Positions 37,215 to 46,301 of a DNA stretch of 64,000 nucleotides are shown piece after piece. Each line of letters opens with the position of its first letter. Position 1 is the stretch's first letter. Source of the stretch: Bacillus_BD oryzisoli (GTDB taxonomy: Bacteria; Bacillota; Bacilli; Bacillales; Cytobacillaceae); assembly GCF_036670025.1 (NCBI RefSeq), contig NZ_CP137640.1, positions 6,110,001-6,174,000 on the forward strand. Direction: 5' to 3'. The notes under the pieces were generated by a model. That model had not been told where the DNA came from and did no database searches. It saw only the letters and a program-made list of their open reading frames with translations. Both the position numbers and the translations under genes were made by a program.

Positions 37215-38663
37215 ATGAAAAAAACCAGCTTTATATCTTTTTTATTCATGTTTTTTGTTCTCGCAGGTTGTACGGCTAATGAAGCAGCTAATTCAGAGCC
37301 TGTCAAAGCAGTCAAGGAAGCAGCACAAAAGAAAAGCTTCACGAAGGAAGAGGTTGAAGACCTGTCTTCACAAGCCTTACAGATTCTTCAAAGGGTTGCA
37401 TCATCTGGCGGCGCAGAGGAAGAACAAAAGAAGGTAAAAGAATTAATCACGATACTTAATCAGTATAAATACGAGGATAACAGTTTAAGTGATTATAGTA
37501 AGAACTTAAAAAACTGTTTCACTGCACTTATGGATTACAGCAAGGGAAAGGCTGACGAAAAGGCTTTAGGCAGGGTCTATCCAGAATATATTGCGGCAGT
37601 TGAACGTTTAAAACAAGAAGAACCGGCTATCCAGCTGAGCGAGCCTACCCATTATGAATGGTTCTATGCATCTGCTGCCGCTTATGAACAGGGACGAACA
37701 AGGGATGGTGAAATTACTTTAACCTTTGTCGGAGATAACTCCTTTGGGACCTATCCAGAAACGCCTGAACACTTAAAGTTTGACAATGTGTTTAAAAAGA
37801 ACGATGGCGATAATCAATATGTCTTTAAAAACAGCCTGCCTTGGTTTAACTCAGACGACTTTACAATCATCAATGCAGAAAGTGCCTTTACAAACGAAAC
37901 AAAGGCTGAAAATAAAATGTGGCGGATAAAAAGTGACCCGGCCCATGTAGCTTTCTTACCCGCAAGCGGGGTAGAAGCTGCCAACCTGGCAAACAACCAT
38001 ACGAGAGATTATTTTGAAGCCGGCTATGAGGATACCCTGGAGGCTTTTGCTAAGAATAAGGTGGCTGTGTTTAATGACGGAATGCCTCTGAAGACGAAAA
38101 TCGATAATATTGAAACCATTTTCCTTGGCTATGACTGCCGTATGAGCCAGCAGAATCCTGAATTTTTGGCAAGGATTTTGGAAGAAGTAAAGCATTATAA
38201 GCGTAAGGATAATCTAGTCATTGTAAGTATGCATTGGGGTGTTGAATATCGTGAGACACCTGTAGACTATCAAACTCAGTTCGGCAGAAGTATTCTTAAT
38301 GCCGGTGCTGATATCATTATGGGCGGACATCCGCACCGCCTTGAAAGTGTCGAGAATTATAACGGTAAATACATTATTTATAGTATGGGAGATTACGCCT
38401 TTGGCGCAGACCCAACCTTGCTGTCACGTCAAACAGCGATGTTCCGTTTACGATTTGCGAAAGAGGACGATACCGTTTTGATGAAGGGATTAACGATCGT
38501 GCCGACCTTGGAAAACTCGGATGGCAGTACAAATGAAAATAACTACCAACCTCTTCCTGTATTCGGAAACGAAGCAGCAGATATCGTTGATGAGTTAATT
38601 CGAATCAGTTCACCGATCGAAAACGGTGTAACGAAATATGATTATTTTGATCCATTTTTATAA
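37215..38663 (+). CDS. CapA-family lipoprotein (poly-gamma-glutamate synthesis CapA-like)
   Basis: 482 residues from ATG 37215 (AGAGGAG upstream). Lipoprotein signal with lipobox LAGC (Cys19). A helical spacer (about 30-170) precedes a CapA metallophosphatase-like domain: LTFVGDNSFGTYPE, NAESAFTNE, LANNHTRDYFEAGYEDTL, SMHWGVEYRETP and GGHPHRLESVE. CapA proteins help polymerise or release poly-gamma-glutamate, but capBC are absent here, so another cell-surface hydrolase role is possible. Confidence 0.85.
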   Translation: MKKTSFISFLFMFFVLAGCTANEAANSEPVKAVKEAAQKKSFTKEEVEDLSSQALQILQRVASSGGAEEEQKKVKELITILNQYKYEDNSLSDYSKNLKNCFTALMDYSKGKADEKALGRVYPEYIAAVERLKQEEPAIQLSEPTHYEWFYASAAAYEQGRTRDGEITLTFVGDNSFGTYPETPEHLKFDNVFKKNDGDNQYVFKNSLPWFNSDDFTIINAESAFTNETKAENKMWRIKSDPAHVAFLPASGVEAANLANNHTRDYFEAGYEDTLEAFAKNKVAVFNDGMPLKTKIDNIETIFLGYDCRMSQQNPEFLARILEEVKHYKRKDNLVIVSMHWGVEYRETPVDYQTQFGRSILNAGADIIMGGHPHRLESVENYNGKYIIYSMGDYAFGADPTLLSRQTAMFRLRFAKEDDTVLMKGLTIVPTLENSDGSTNENNYQPLPVFGNEAADIVDELIRISSPIENGVTKYDYFDPFL

Positions 38664-38670
38664 AAGCCAA

Positions 38671-38706
38671 AAAAGAGCAGCTAAAAGGAGCTGCTCTTTT
38701 TTGGTT
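38671..38706. terminator. Terminator between capA-like gene and convergent crp/fnr gene
   Basis: Stem AAAAAGAGCAGCT / AGCTGCTCTTTTTT with a short AAAAGG loop; A and T runs on both sides. Confidence 0.87.
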
Positions 38707-38715
38707 TAACTATAT

Positions 38716-39426
38716 CTATTCTAAATAGGCTTTTAATGCAAACTGATCTTTTACAAAAATTTGCTTTGTACCAGCAATTGCAATCAGTCCTAAATCCTCA
38801 AATTTGCTAAACTTACGGCTGATTGTTTCACGTGTAACACCAACGTAACTAGCGATTTCTTCCCTTGTTATCGGTAAATGAATCAAGGTCCCCTCATTCA
38901 TTTTTGTTCCGAACTTTTGGCAAAACTCTAAAATCATGCTGACAATTCGGATTTCTGGATCTTTTGTGGCTAAGTTTTGCGCCAAATTTTCTGTATGGGC
39001 CAATCGTTTTGTTAATGCCTTTAATAGTTTTAACGATATCTCCGGATTTTCCAGCATAATCAAATCAATATCCGCCTTCGTTAACTGACAGATTTCCGTA
39101 TCCTCAATCGCAAAGACACTGAAGTTGTTGACTTCATCATCGTTAAACAGATTCAGCTCGCCGAAAAAATCTCCAGTCGTCATGATATAAAGAATCAGCT
39201 CCTTTCCATCAACCGTGAACTTAGAAAGTTTAACTTTCCCTTGATGAATGATATATAGGGTATCAGACTTTATCCCTTCTGGAATCAGCATTTGTCCCTT
39301 TTGATAGTGGACATGCCGTATTATATTTGCTATTTTTACAAACTCATCCTGGGGCAATGAGCTGAAAATAGGAACTTTTTTTGTGCATGGATCACTTTCT
39401 GCATGATTACATACATGTTCTATCAT
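38716..39426 (-). CDS. Crp/Fnr-family transcriptional regulator
   Basis: 236 residues: a cyclic-nucleotide-type beta barrel (about 20-130, with GDFFGELNLFNDDE) and a C-terminal helix-turn-helix (LPITREEIASYVGVTRETISRKFSKFE). Two N-terminal cysteines (C6 and C14 in VCNHAESDPCTKK) precede the barrel. They could sense redox state but are too few for the four-cysteine Fnr iron-sulfur cluster seen in E. coli. It lies downstream of the NO/oxygen-reduction genes and probably controls them. AAAGGTGAT precedes the ATG. Confidence 0.85.
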   Translation of the reverse strand: MIEHVCNHAESDPCTKKVPIFSSLPQDEFVKIANIIRHVHYQKGQMLIPEGIKSDTLYIIHQGKVKLSKFTVDGKELILYIMTTGDFFGELNLFNDDEVNNFSVFAIEDTEICQLTKADIDLIMLENPEISLKLLKALTKRLAHTENLAQNLATKDPEIRIVSMILEFCQKFGTKMNEGTLIHLPITREEIASYVGVTRETISRKFSKFEDLGLIAIAGTKQIFVKDQFALKAYLE

Positions 39427-39632
39427 TTTGCATCACCTTTGTTATAGAAATTGGATCACTTTCCCTTAAAATATAACAATCTCGTGAAAAATAAGGATTC
39501 AATATGAATATATCATAGCATTTAAACACAGTTAGTGTTTTAAATCACCTTATTAACATCACAATAGTTGTTTATTTCTAAATGTAAGAAAGTACCGAAA
39601 TATAATAAGGTTTCCAGCACTTTCATTGTCTA

Positions 39633-39796
39633 TTATTCTTCTACTTCGGCAAAATGATCCTTATCTCACCCCAAACCGGACATACCCAGTCTTCCGGTAC
39701 ATCTTCAAATGCTGTTCCCGGCTCTACATCTTCGTCCGGATCTCCAATCGCTGGATTGTAAATATAACCACATGGAATACAAATATATTTTTTCAT
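39633..39796 (-). pseudogene. Rubredoxin gene with a one-base deletion and a lost cysteine
   Basis: From ATG 39796 (GAGGAG upstream) the frame reads MKKYICIPCGYIYNPAIGD..., then DWVCPVWGEIRIILPK and a stop at 39641. A normal rubredoxin would read CPVCGE plus about ten more residues. Putting one base back near 39664 restores GE(D)KDHFAEVEE and a stop at 39633, giving 54 residues, the usual rubredoxin size. Besides the frameshift, the fourth iron-ligand Cys codon is TGG (Trp). The first CxxC is intact. It lies between the rubredoxin reductase and the Crp/Fnr gene. Confidence 0.8.
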
Positions 39797-39812
39797 GATA
39801 TTCTCCTCATTT

Positions 39813-41039
39813 CTATGCTGACAGCTTTTGTCTTTTCTTTAATTCGTTCATTAATTCACTAACAGTGATATGACTTAGCTCAATTCCTGCTAATGAAACT
39901 CCATTTTCAATGGCGGCTTTATATGGCAATGAAGCCACAACACCCTCAAGAGAGATTGCACCAACCATTCTTTCGTCTTTAATAAACACTCTAGTATATT
40001 TGCCTGTTTCATCTTCTTCTGTAATTGTTGTATCACATTGACTTTCATCGACAAGTCCGATGGAAAATAAGGTGAAATCAAAAGCGTTAAAAACAGTCAT
40101 GGGAATACTCTTTTGATAGGTTAGGGAAGAAGGAGCTGCCATATTTTTACCGGCCACTTTCCCTTGTTCCATGGCAGGATTCCAAAGAGCAGCTACTACG
40201 CCATTCCATTCTGCTGCATCACCAGCAGCGTATACATCTTCCACATTTGTCTGCATCCGGTCGTTGACAATAATCCCGCGGTTAACAGCAATGGCTGTGT
40301 TTTTCACTAACTCTAGATTAGGAAATACTCCAATTGAATAAATAACACTGTCACAAGGAAGCTCCTGCTGATTGACTATAATTCCTTCTACTTCTGTTTC
40401 ACCGTTAATTCTTTCAACAGATGCATTGACGTAGACTTGAATACCGGCCTCTTCAATTTTCTGTTTCAACCTTTCAGAGGTGTTATTATCAAGCTGTCTC
40501 GCCATTAGGCGCGGCGCAGCTTCAATGATTGTCACCTGCTTGCCCTGCTTATGAATAGACCAAGCAGTTTCCAGTCCTTGAATTCCCCCGCCAATATTGA
40601 CAACATGCTGTTTACTTTCGATAAAGGTTTTGAAGTCATCCGCTTCCTGCATTTCTCTAATCGTAAAAACACCTTTTTTGTCCGCACCATCGATTGACAG
40701 CTTCCTGTTTTGAGACCCTGTACAAATCAGCAATTTATCATAATAGAAGACTTCACCGGATGCCGCCATAATCGCGTGTTTTTCTGTATCGACATCGATG
40801 ATCTTTGTGTTGGCATGGACAATAATATTTTGGTCCTGATACCACTTTTCTTTTTTAATTAAGACCTTTTCATTGTGTAAATCGGAATACAAATCCTTTG
40901 ATAATTTGATCCGGTTATAAGGCATCGAGTTTTCAGCGCCAAAAACATGGATATTTGCTTCTTTATCCTGATCACGAATATCCTTCGCGGCATAGACGGC
41001 TGCAACTCCGGATCCGATAATACAATAGTTTTTGTTCAT
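39813..41039 (-). CDS. NAD(P)/FAD-dependent rubredoxin reductase-like oxidoreductase (NorW-like)
   Basis: 408 residues from ATG 41039 (GGTGG upstream; 41051 possible). Pyridine nucleotide-disulfide fold with FAD motif CIIGSGVAAVYAAKDI, NAD motif VVNIGGGIQGLETAW and VYAAGDAAEWNG. It resembles rubredoxin/flavorubredoxin reductases and the N-terminal part of NirB. Between the flavodiiron protein and the rubredoxin remnant, it should pass NADH electrons to rubredoxin. Because rubredoxin here is broken, another carrier may be used. Confidence 0.83.
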   Translation of the reverse strand: MNKNYCIIGSGVAAVYAAKDIRDQDKEANIHVFGAENSMPYNRIKLSKDLYSDLHNEKVLIKKEKWYQDQNIIVHANTKIIDVDTEKHAIMAASGEVFYYDKLLICTGSQNRKLSIDGADKKGVFTIREMQEADDFKTFIESKQHVVNIGGGIQGLETAWSIHKQGKQVTIIEAAPRLMARQLDNNTSERLKQKIEEAGIQVYVNASVERINGETEVEGIIVNQQELPCDSVIYSIGVFPNLELVKNTAIAVNRGIIVNDRMQTNVEDVYAAGDAAEWNGVVAALWNPAMEQGKVAGKNMAAPSSLTYQKSIPMTVFNAFDFTLFSIGLVDESQCDTTITEEDETGKYTRVFIKDERMVGAISLEGVVASLPYKAAIENGVSLAGIELSHITVSELMNELKKRQKLSA

Positions 41040-41101
41040 TCTGTCCACCATCTTCTTATCATTTTCTGTATCTCATTCAAGTGAGCTAGCTCTCATATAA
41101 A

Positions 41102-41117
41102 TGTTTCATGTGAAACA
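41102..41117. other. parS-like 16-bp site (one base off consensus), copy A
   Basis: TGTTTCATGTGAAACA, inside the larger palindrome-like ATGTTTCATGTGAAACAT. It differs from the Bacillus parS consensus TGTTNCACGTGAAACA only in the central CG. The exact reverse complement occurs at 53378-53393. Confidence 0.5.
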
Positions 41118-41134
41118 TTCCAGTTCATGCTTTC

Positions 41135-42367
41135 TTAGATAGCACTTCTTAATAAATCAGCAACAAAGCCTGCTGAATGTTCAATTTTAGCCAGCTGTTC
41201 ACCCTTTGGTGAGAACCTCACACGGACTGGAAATTCAACATGTGTCATTCCAGTTGTTTTAATTACTTTTGATGTACTTTGAATGTCCATGTTTGTCTGA
41301 TTCAAATAGTCTTGGATGACTTCGATTGCTTCTCCGCTCCAGCCATAGGAACCAAAAGCAGCCCCGATTTTACCCTTTAGGTCCATCTCAGGCAGTTCCT
41401 TAAGAACCTCCTCAAGATTCCCTATCATATCTGCATATCTTGTGGAACTTCCGATAAATACTGCATCTGCTTCTTTGATGCTTTCAAGAATCTCGGCCTT
41501 TTCAGCTTTATCCGCATTAAACACAGCTGCTTGAATCTGGTTTTCTTCGATGATGCGCTGCAGGTGATTCGCCATTTTTTTCGTGTTATTTTTAATTGTT
41601 GTGTACACAATCGTCACTTTTTTGTCTTGGACTGTATCAGCACTCATTGTTGCATAAAAGTCAATGTACTGCCCGATATCTTTTCGCAAAATAAAGCCGT
41701 GAGAAGGAGCAATCATTTGAACATCAAGCTCTGCTAATGCATCGATGAGTGTTCTTACATATCTACGGTGTGGATGAATAATCTCCGCATAGTAACCGGC
41801 AAAGTCCTCTTTAATATCAAAACCCGCCTCATCAGCAAAAATATGTTCAACCGCCACATGCGTACTGAAGATATCACAAGGGAATAGAATTTTATCTTCG
41901 ACAGTATAAGTGATCATTGTTTCAGCCGTATGCAGATATGGAGTTTCTTTAAACTTCAGTGTTTTACCGCCGATATCCAATGTATCGCTGTCTTTTACGA
42001 CTAAGAAATTACGGCTGTGAAGCTTGTACATCTCTTTTAACTCATTAACCGCGGGCTCTGTACAAACAATGGTTGCATTCGGCGCTCTTCCTGCCAATGC
42101 CGCCATACCGCCTGAATGATCCGGCTCCGTATGATTGATGACAATATACTGAATTTCCTGCGGGTCAATGATTTGACTTAGATACTCTACAAATTCTCTG
42201 CCAAACTCTATATTAACTGTATCAATTACAGTTGGCTTTTCTGATTTAATTAAATAAGCATTATATGTCGTCCCTTTTGCTAACACTAACCGGTGAAAAG
42301 GAACCTCACGATTATCAATTTTTCCTACCCAATAAATATCTTTCGTTAATTCTACATGGTTCATCAT
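41135..42367 (-). CDS. Flavodiiron protein (A-type flavoprotein, NO/O2 reductase)
   Basis: 410 residues: an N-terminal metallo-beta-lactamase-like diiron domain and a C-terminal flavodoxin domain. All diiron ligands can be placed: HTEPDH (near residue 79), His in PYLHTAET, Asp in PCDIFSTH and His in APSHGFI. The FMN site begins at VTIVYTTIKNNTKKMA (near 250), with GSSTRYADMIGN and AAFGSYGWSGEA. These cytosolic enzymes reduce NO to N2O or O2 to water with electrons from rubredoxin. First gene of the operon with the reductase and rubredoxin remnant. Confidence 0.92.
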   Translation of the reverse strand: MMNHVELTKDIYWVGKIDNREVPFHRLVLAKGTTYNAYLIKSEKPTVIDTVNIEFGREFVEYLSQIIDPQEIQYIVINHTEPDHSGGMAALAGRAPNATIVCTEPAVNELKEMYKLHSRNFLVVKDSDTLDIGGKTLKFKETPYLHTAETMITYTVEDKILFPCDIFSTHVAVEHIFADEAGFDIKEDFAGYYAEIIHPHRRYVRTLIDALAELDVQMIAPSHGFILRKDIGQYIDFYATMSADTVQDKKVTIVYTTIKNNTKKMANHLQRIIEENQIQAAVFNADKAEKAEILESIKEADAVFIGSSTRYADMIGNLEEVLKELPEMDLKGKIGAAFGSYGWSGEAIEVIQDYLNQTNMDIQSTSKVIKTTGMTHVEFPVRVRFSPKGEQLAKIEHSAGFVADLLRSAI

Positions 42368-42502
42368 CTATTAAAATCCGCCTACATGGTAATGAGAGCT
42401 GTTATCAACTGAAATCATCTTACAACAGCACCCGCATCAAAAAAGAGGACGAAATCACTCTTTTAAATAAATCTACTTTTTTATTAGTAAAAAGTTAAAA
42501 AA

Positions 42503-42565
42503 GGTGCCAGGGGCGCCACATATGGACAAAAACCATCGTTTTGTCTTTTTGTGGTGCCTGACACC
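42503..42565. repeat. Dispersed GGTGTCAGGCACC hairpin, copy 3
   Basis: Left arm degraded (GGTGCCAGGGGCGCCACA), right arm intact (TTTTTGTGGTGCCTGACACC), with inner GGACAAAAAC / GTTTTGTC. It lies just downstream of bdh (minus strand). Confidence 0.78.
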
Positions 42566-42572
42566 TTAATCT

Positions 42573-43358
42573 TTATTGAGCTGTATAGCCGCCGTCCAAT
42601 ACTACAGCTTGGCCGGTAATTCCTGCCCCTTTTTCACTTGCTAAGAAAACGGCATAATTGGCAATCTCTGAAACTGATAATAATCTCTTTTGCGGTACCA
42701 TGGCTAAAATGACATCCTCAAGTGCACTATCAAGACTTACATTTCTTGTCTTTGCTAAGTCAGCAATCTGGCCGCGGACAAGCGGTGTGTCAACATAACC
42801 AGGGCATAAGGCATTGACTGTGATTCCGTCTCTTGCACACTCTAATGCAGCAACCTTTGTTAACCCGATCACGCCGTGCTTCGCACTGTTATAGCCTGCC
42901 TTTCCGGCAAAACCGATCAGTCCATTAATAGAAGCCATATTAATAATTCTTCCTGACTTTTGAGCCTTCATAATTGGGAAGACACTCTTGATTCCAATGA
43001 AGGATCCTGTCAGCATCACCTTCACTAGCTTTTCAAATGTTGCTGTTGGAAAATCCTCAATGGCTGCAACATATTGGAATCCGGCATTATTGATTAATAC
43101 ATCAATTGTTCCAAAGGTTTCTTTTGCCAATTCAATAGCATTTTTGAATCCATCCTCATCCGTTACATCACAAGGAGCTGATAATGCTTCAAAGCCAGCT
43201 TCCTTTAATTCAACTACGACCTCGTCACATCTTTCTTTGTTCATATCGGAAATCACCACTTTTGCCCCTTCGTTTGCAAACGTCTTTGCAATTTCCAATC
43301 CGATACCGCTTGCTGATCCTGTAACAAATGCCACTTTTCCCTCTAATGTTTTATTCAT
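42573..43358 (-). CDS. bdh: 3-hydroxybutyrate dehydrogenase
   Basis: 261 residues, short-chain dehydrogenase. FVTGSASGIGLEIA cofactor site, NNAGFQYV, Ser in INMASINGLIGFAGKAGYNSAKHG with Tyr/Lys, and LCPGYVDTPLVRGQI, the wording typical of D-3-hydroxybutyrate dehydrogenases. It oxidises 3-hydroxybutyrate to acetoacetate with NAD. Last gene of the permease/thiolase/CoA-transferase group, so it completes ketone body use. AGGAGGAACAACG precedes the ATG. Confidence 0.92.
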   Translation of the reverse strand: MNKTLEGKVAFVTGSASGIGLEIAKTFANEGAKVVISDMNKERCDEVVVELKEAGFEALSAPCDVTDEDGFKNAIELAKETFGTIDVLINNAGFQYVAAIEDFPTATFEKLVKVMLTGSFIGIKSVFPIMKAQKSGRIINMASINGLIGFAGKAGYNSAKHGVIGLTKVAALECARDGITVNALCPGYVDTPLVRGQIADLAKTRNVSLDSALEDVILAMVPQKRLLSVSEIANYAVFLASEKGAGITGQAVVLDGGYTAQ

Positions 43359-43413
43359 CGTTGTTCCTCCTTATTAATAACTTCCTGCTTTTTTAATATA
43401 TATATCGAAGATT

Positions 43414-44856
43414 TTAAACAAGACCAAACCAAGAATATAAACCAATGATAACGAAAACAGTTAATGTTTTAATAACAGTAATAGCAAAAATATCTTTATA
43501 GGATTGTTTATGTGTTAAGCCTGTTACCGCAAGTAATGTAATAACAGCTCCATTATGCGGAAGTGTATCCATACCTCCTGATGCCATCGCAACAACACGG
43601 TGCATGACTTCCGGCGGGATATTCGCAGCAGCGATCATTTGATTATATTGATCAGCCATCGCACTTAAGGCAATCCCCATTCCGCCAGAAGCAGATCCTG
43701 TAACACCGGCTAATGTACTTGTTGTAACTGCGCCGTTTACAAGCGGATTGGAGAATGCACCGGAAATTCCGTTGCTAATATGGCCAAAGCCTGGAAGAGA
43801 AGAAATGATTCCACCAAAACCATACTCAGAACCTGTGTTCATAACGGCAAGAAGTGAACCAGCAATACTTGCATTCAGTCCCTCTTTAAAACCAAACTTG
43901 ATTTTTTTCGTATCAAAAGCGATTGCTGCAACAATACCGATCACTAATGAAATGGCAACAGCCCAGATAGCAGCATTACTTGCTACATCAACTTTGTAAG
44001 CTGGCAGCCCAATTGCCTCAAAGTCAAATCCATTTGGATACATAGCAGGAATAGCAGTTGTTAATATTTTATTCATTACAGCAACAAGAACGAGCGGAAC
44101 GAAAGCCAAAATCTGTCTTGTTACTGATAGATTTGAATTTAAATCCGGAATATATTCAGATTCTTCATTTGAAGGTGCTGCTCCTTCAGCAGCAGCTGCG
44201 GTTTCTGCATCAAAACCATAATAACCCTCTCCAGCCTGCTTGGCCTTTTTTCTTCTCATTTCTAAGTATAGTAAACCAACCACAAGAACAATGATAGCAC
44301 CTATAATACCTAATACTGGTGCAGCATAGATATTTGTTTTAAAGAATGAAATCGGGATAACGTTTTGAATTTGCGGTGTGCCTGGCAGCGCATCCATTGT
44401 AAAGGTAAATGCACCAAGGGCAATCGTCCCCGGAATCAGCCTCTTTGGAATATTTGCTTGTCTAAATAATTGATTGGCAAACGGATAAATCGCGAATACG
44501 GCTACGAATAAACTTACACCGCTATATGTTAAAATGGCTCCTAATAGAATAACAGTCAGCATTGCTTGCTTCGCGCCGATTAAACGGACAATTGTTTTAG
44601 CAATGGATTCAGCAATTCCGGACATTTCTACAACTTTACCGAAAATGGCTCCAAGTAAAAAGACGATGAAGTAGTTTTGAATAAACCCTACCATTTTTGG
44701 CATAAAGACGCCTGAATAGAATGGCAGGACATGGCCTGGATCTGTCAGCAATACGGCTAATAGAGCACATATTGGCGCAAATAGAATAACGGAATAGCCT
44801 TTATAGGCGACAAACATTAATAGACCCAGTGACAGCAAGATAATTAATAAGTCCAT
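43414..44856 (-). CDS. GntP-family permease
   Basis: 480 residues from ATG 44856 (GGGGAGG upstream; the frame runs 10 codons further without a site). About twelve membrane helices and GSASGGMGIALSAMADQYN, a GntP family region. In B. subtilis a related protein (YxjC) is encoded beside scoA-scoB-yxjF, the same set as here. By context it should import acetoacetate, 3-hydroxybutyrate or a short-chain fatty acid rather than gluconate. The transporter substrate is inferred. Confidence 0.85.
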   Translation of the reverse strand: MDLLIILLSLGLLMFVAYKGYSVILFAPICALLAVLLTDPGHVLPFYSGVFMPKMVGFIQNYFIVFLLGAIFGKVVEMSGIAESIAKTIVRLIGAKQAMLTVILLGAILTYSGVSLFVAVFAIYPFANQLFRQANIPKRLIPGTIALGAFTFTMDALPGTPQIQNVIPISFFKTNIYAAPVLGIIGAIIVLVVGLLYLEMRRKKAKQAGEGYYGFDAETAAAAEGAAPSNEESEYIPDLNSNLSVTRQILAFVPLVLVAVMNKILTTAIPAMYPNGFDFEAIGLPAYKVDVASNAAIWAVAISLVIGIVAAIAFDTKKIKFGFKEGLNASIAGSLLAVMNTGSEYGFGGIISSLPGFGHISNGISGAFSNPLVNGAVTTSTLAGVTGSASGGMGIALSAMADQYNQMIAAANIPPEVMHRVVAMASGGMDTLPHNGAVITLLAVTGLTHKQSYKDIFAITVIKTLTVFVIIGLYSWFGLV

Positions 44857-44970
44857 ATAAATCCTCCCCGGATAAATAGATTGCATTTCCTTTGAAGCAG
44901 ATTCCCCAGACGGTCGTTTTTAAAGCGGGCAGCTCACGCAAAAAAATAGCGCTTATATATCTGTTAAAAC

Positions 44971-45040
44971 GTACTAAAACATATTTTTTTACCTGAAATA
45001 CAGGGAAACAAGGTAAATCACTTTTGTCATGTTTTAGTAC
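44971..45040. repeat. Nested inverted repeat in the thiolase-permease gap
   Basis: Outer perfect 12-bp arms GTACTAAAACAT (44971-44982) and ATGTTTTAGTAC (45029-45040) enclose inner arms TTTACCT / AGGTAAA. The RNA of the operon would fold into a long two-part hairpin, or the arms are a protein-binding pair. The word ATGTTTTAGT is repeated at 49494 ahead of the regulator gene. Confidence 0.65.
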
Positions 45041-45091
45041 CTTTCGTTTTCTTTTGCATAGACCCGCTTATCATTCCAAACAGAAAAATGA

Positions 45092-46276
45092 TTATCCTTC
45101 CAGCTCTACAATACTTGCTGCCCCTTGTCCGCCGCCAATACAAAGTGTTGCCAATCCATAACGGGAACCCTGGCGTTTCATCTCATGTAATAGCGTAACA
45201 AGAATACGGGCACCACTGGCACCGATTGGGTGGCCAAGGGAAACAGCCCCGCCATTGACGTTCAGCTTTTCACGAGGAATAAAGAGATCACGACCGACAG
45301 CGAGTGATTGTGCCGCAAATGCTTCGTTTGCTTCAACTAAATCGATATCATCAATAGAAAGTCCTGCTTTTTCTAATGCCTTTCTTGTAGCTGGGACCGG
45401 CCCAATTCCCATGATTTTAGGATCCACACCTGCAGCTCCATTGCCGCGAAGAACAGCCATTGGCTTAATGCCTAATTCATCAGCCTTTTCCCTGCTCATA
45501 AGAACAAGTGCAGCCGCACCGTCATTGATACCTGAAGCGTTTCCTGCTGTAACAGTTCCATCCTTTTTAAAGGCTGGTTTTAATTTTGCAAGCTTCTCTG
45601 CTGTAACCCCCGCACGAGGGAATTCATCCTTATCAAATACAATTGGATCACCTTTCCGCTGTGGAAGTATAACTGGGACAATTTCTTCTTGGAATTTGCC
45701 TTCATTCATGGCTGCTTCTGCTTTTTGCTGGCTCCAGGCTGCGAATTCATCCTGTTCTTCACGGGTTAAACCGTATTGCTCAGCGATATTCTCAGCTGTA
45801 ATCCCCATATGGTAATGGTTAATTGCACATTGTAAGCCATCCTGAATCATGCTGTCGATAATTTTTCCATCACCCATCCGGTAGCCTGTACGGCCTTTAG
45901 GAAGCAGGTAAGGGGCCATGCTCATATTCTCCATTCCGCCTGCCACGACGATTTCCGCATCACCGGTTTGAATCGCCTGGGCTGCAAGATGAACAGCCTT
46001 TAAACCGGAGCCGCATAACTTATTAATGGCCATCGCTGTCGTTTCAATTGGCAGACCGGCCTTTAGAGCAGCTGTACGGGCAGGGCCTTGACCTAGTCCA
46101 GCTTGGAGGACATTCCCCATAATCACTTCATCTACCTGTTCTCCTTTAATTCCTGCCCTGTTTACGGCTTCCTTTATCACAATGGCACCTAGCTCCGTTG
46201 CCGGGGTATTGCTCAATGCCCCCATAAAATTTCCAATTGCTGTTCTTACTGCACTTACGATAACGACTTCACGCAT
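45092..46276 (-). CDS. Acetyl-CoA acetyltransferase (thiolase) of the ketone body operon
   Basis: 394 residues from ATG 46276 (GGGAGG 10 bases upstream). Thiolase motifs: NKLCGSGLKAVHLA (Cys near 88), NVNGGAVSLGHPIGASGARI and LATLCIGGGQGAA. Co-operonic with scoAB, so it should split acetoacetyl-CoA to two acetyl-CoA. A close paralogue of the pha-cluster thiolase. Confidence 0.92.
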   Translation of the reverse strand: MREVVIVSAVRTAIGNFMGALSNTPATELGAIVIKEAVNRAGIKGEQVDEVIMGNVLQAGLGQGPARTAALKAGLPIETTAMAINKLCGSGLKAVHLAAQAIQTGDAEIVVAGGMENMSMAPYLLPKGRTGYRMGDGKIIDSMIQDGLQCAINHYHMGITAENIAEQYGLTREEQDEFAAWSQQKAEAAMNEGKFQEEIVPVILPQRKGDPIVFDKDEFPRAGVTAEKLAKLKPAFKKDGTVTAGNASGINDGAAALVLMSREKADELGIKPMAVLRGNGAAGVDPKIMGIGPVPATRKALEKAGLSIDDIDLVEANEAFAAQSLAVGRDLFIPREKLNVNGGAVSLGHPIGASGARILVTLLHEMKRQGSRYGLATLCIGGGQGAASIVELEG

Positions 46277-46301
46277 TCCTTTATCCTCCCAATTTAAGAG
46301 A

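Noticed and set aside
39626..39862. Plus-strand 78-codon frame
   Set aside because: It lies over the minus-strand rubredoxin remnant, whose CxxC motifs and ribosome site are clear.
45255..45815. Plus-strand frame of 186 codons opposite the thiolase
   Set aside because: A shadow of the thiolase; the protein has no family features and no plausible start signal.
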